Shown here piece by piece: positions 6,104-6,168 of a DNA stretch of 6,168 nucleotides (its first letter is position 1; each line of letters starts with the position of its first letter). Made by a program: the position numbers and the translations under genes. The DNA lies in contig FR898210.1 in assembly GCA_000437375.1 (NCBI GenBank), positions 1 to 6,168 on the forward strand, read 5' to 3'. The DNA is from Eubacterium sp. CAG:841 (lineage in GTDB: Bacteria; Bacillota; Clostridia; Oscillospirales; CAG-272). Below the pieces are notes generated by a model. It did no database searches and had not been told where the DNA came from. It was given only the letters and a program-made list of their open reading frames with translations.

Positions 6104-6148
6104 ACAGAAGTAAAATTGCGATAAATGCAGAAATAGCGAGGTTTTTAT

Positions 6149-6168
6149 ATGAATGAAATAATAAAAGC
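6149..6168 (+). CDS. Start of a divergent gene, truncated by the window end
   Basis: Only the first seven codons are visible (MNEIIKA, the last codon incomplete but fixed as Ala by GC). The start is supported by GAGG at 6138-6141, 7 nt before the ATG, and by a good promoter at 6075-6103. The second ATG at 6153 is in another frame and stops at once. Nothing can be said of its function from the sequence. Its divergent position next to a strongly operator-controlled operon makes a regulator one possibility. Confidence 0.5.

Noticed and set aside
5907..6148. TPP riboswitch or CIRCE element upstream of the operon, considered because of the ThiP-like permease and the 9-bp palindrome centre
   Set aside because: The leader is only about 55 nt and too short for a TPP riboswitch, and the repeat sequence does not resemble CIRCE.

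Overview
The window looks like chromosomal DNA from a low-to-moderate G+C Gram-positive bacterium, most likely a member of the Clostridia. This is an inference from strong Shine-Dalgarno sequences, consensus-like sigma-A promoters, U-tailed intrinsic terminators, tRNAs with encoded CCA ends, and a lipoprotein-type solute-binding protein. I cannot name a genus.

Layout. Positions 33-331 hold three plus-strand tRNA genes: Phe(GAA), Gly(GCC) and Cys(GCA). One intrinsic terminator lies between Gly and Cys and a second follows Cys. Positions 585-1409 hold a plus-strand AraC-family regulator with an N-terminal DNA-binding domain and a C-terminal GyrI-like effector-binding domain. It has its own extended -10 promoter and its own terminator. 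Positions 5906 down to 1643 form one minus-strand operon in the order substrate-binding lipoprotein, ABC ATPase, fused double permease, and winged-helix/LicC-like nucleotidyltransferase. The genes overlap or are separated by 16 nt or less. The operon converges on the araC-like gene across a hairpin at 1610-1642. At the right edge a divergent plus-strand gene begins at 6149 and runs off the window.

How the genes may work together. The ABC system belongs to the large group that imports iron(III), thiamine, polyamines and 2-aminoethylphosphonate (AEP). The last gene resembles LicC/PntC enzymes, which transfer CMP from CTP to phosphocholine or AEP. There is no choline kinase. AEP already carries its phosphonate and would not need one, so the simplest inference is that the operon imports AEP or a similar phospho/phosphono-amine and activates it as a CMP conjugate for decorating a lipid or surface polymer. 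The substrate is not proven by the sequence.

Regulation. The operon promoter is an exact TTGACA-17-TATAAT consensus. A 14-bp inverted repeat starts at the base next to the -10 box and would cover the transcription start, which is the arrangement expected of a tightly repressed, inducible promoter. The cytidylyltransferase carries its own N-terminal helix-turn-helix, so it or the truncated divergent gene could be the cognate regulator.
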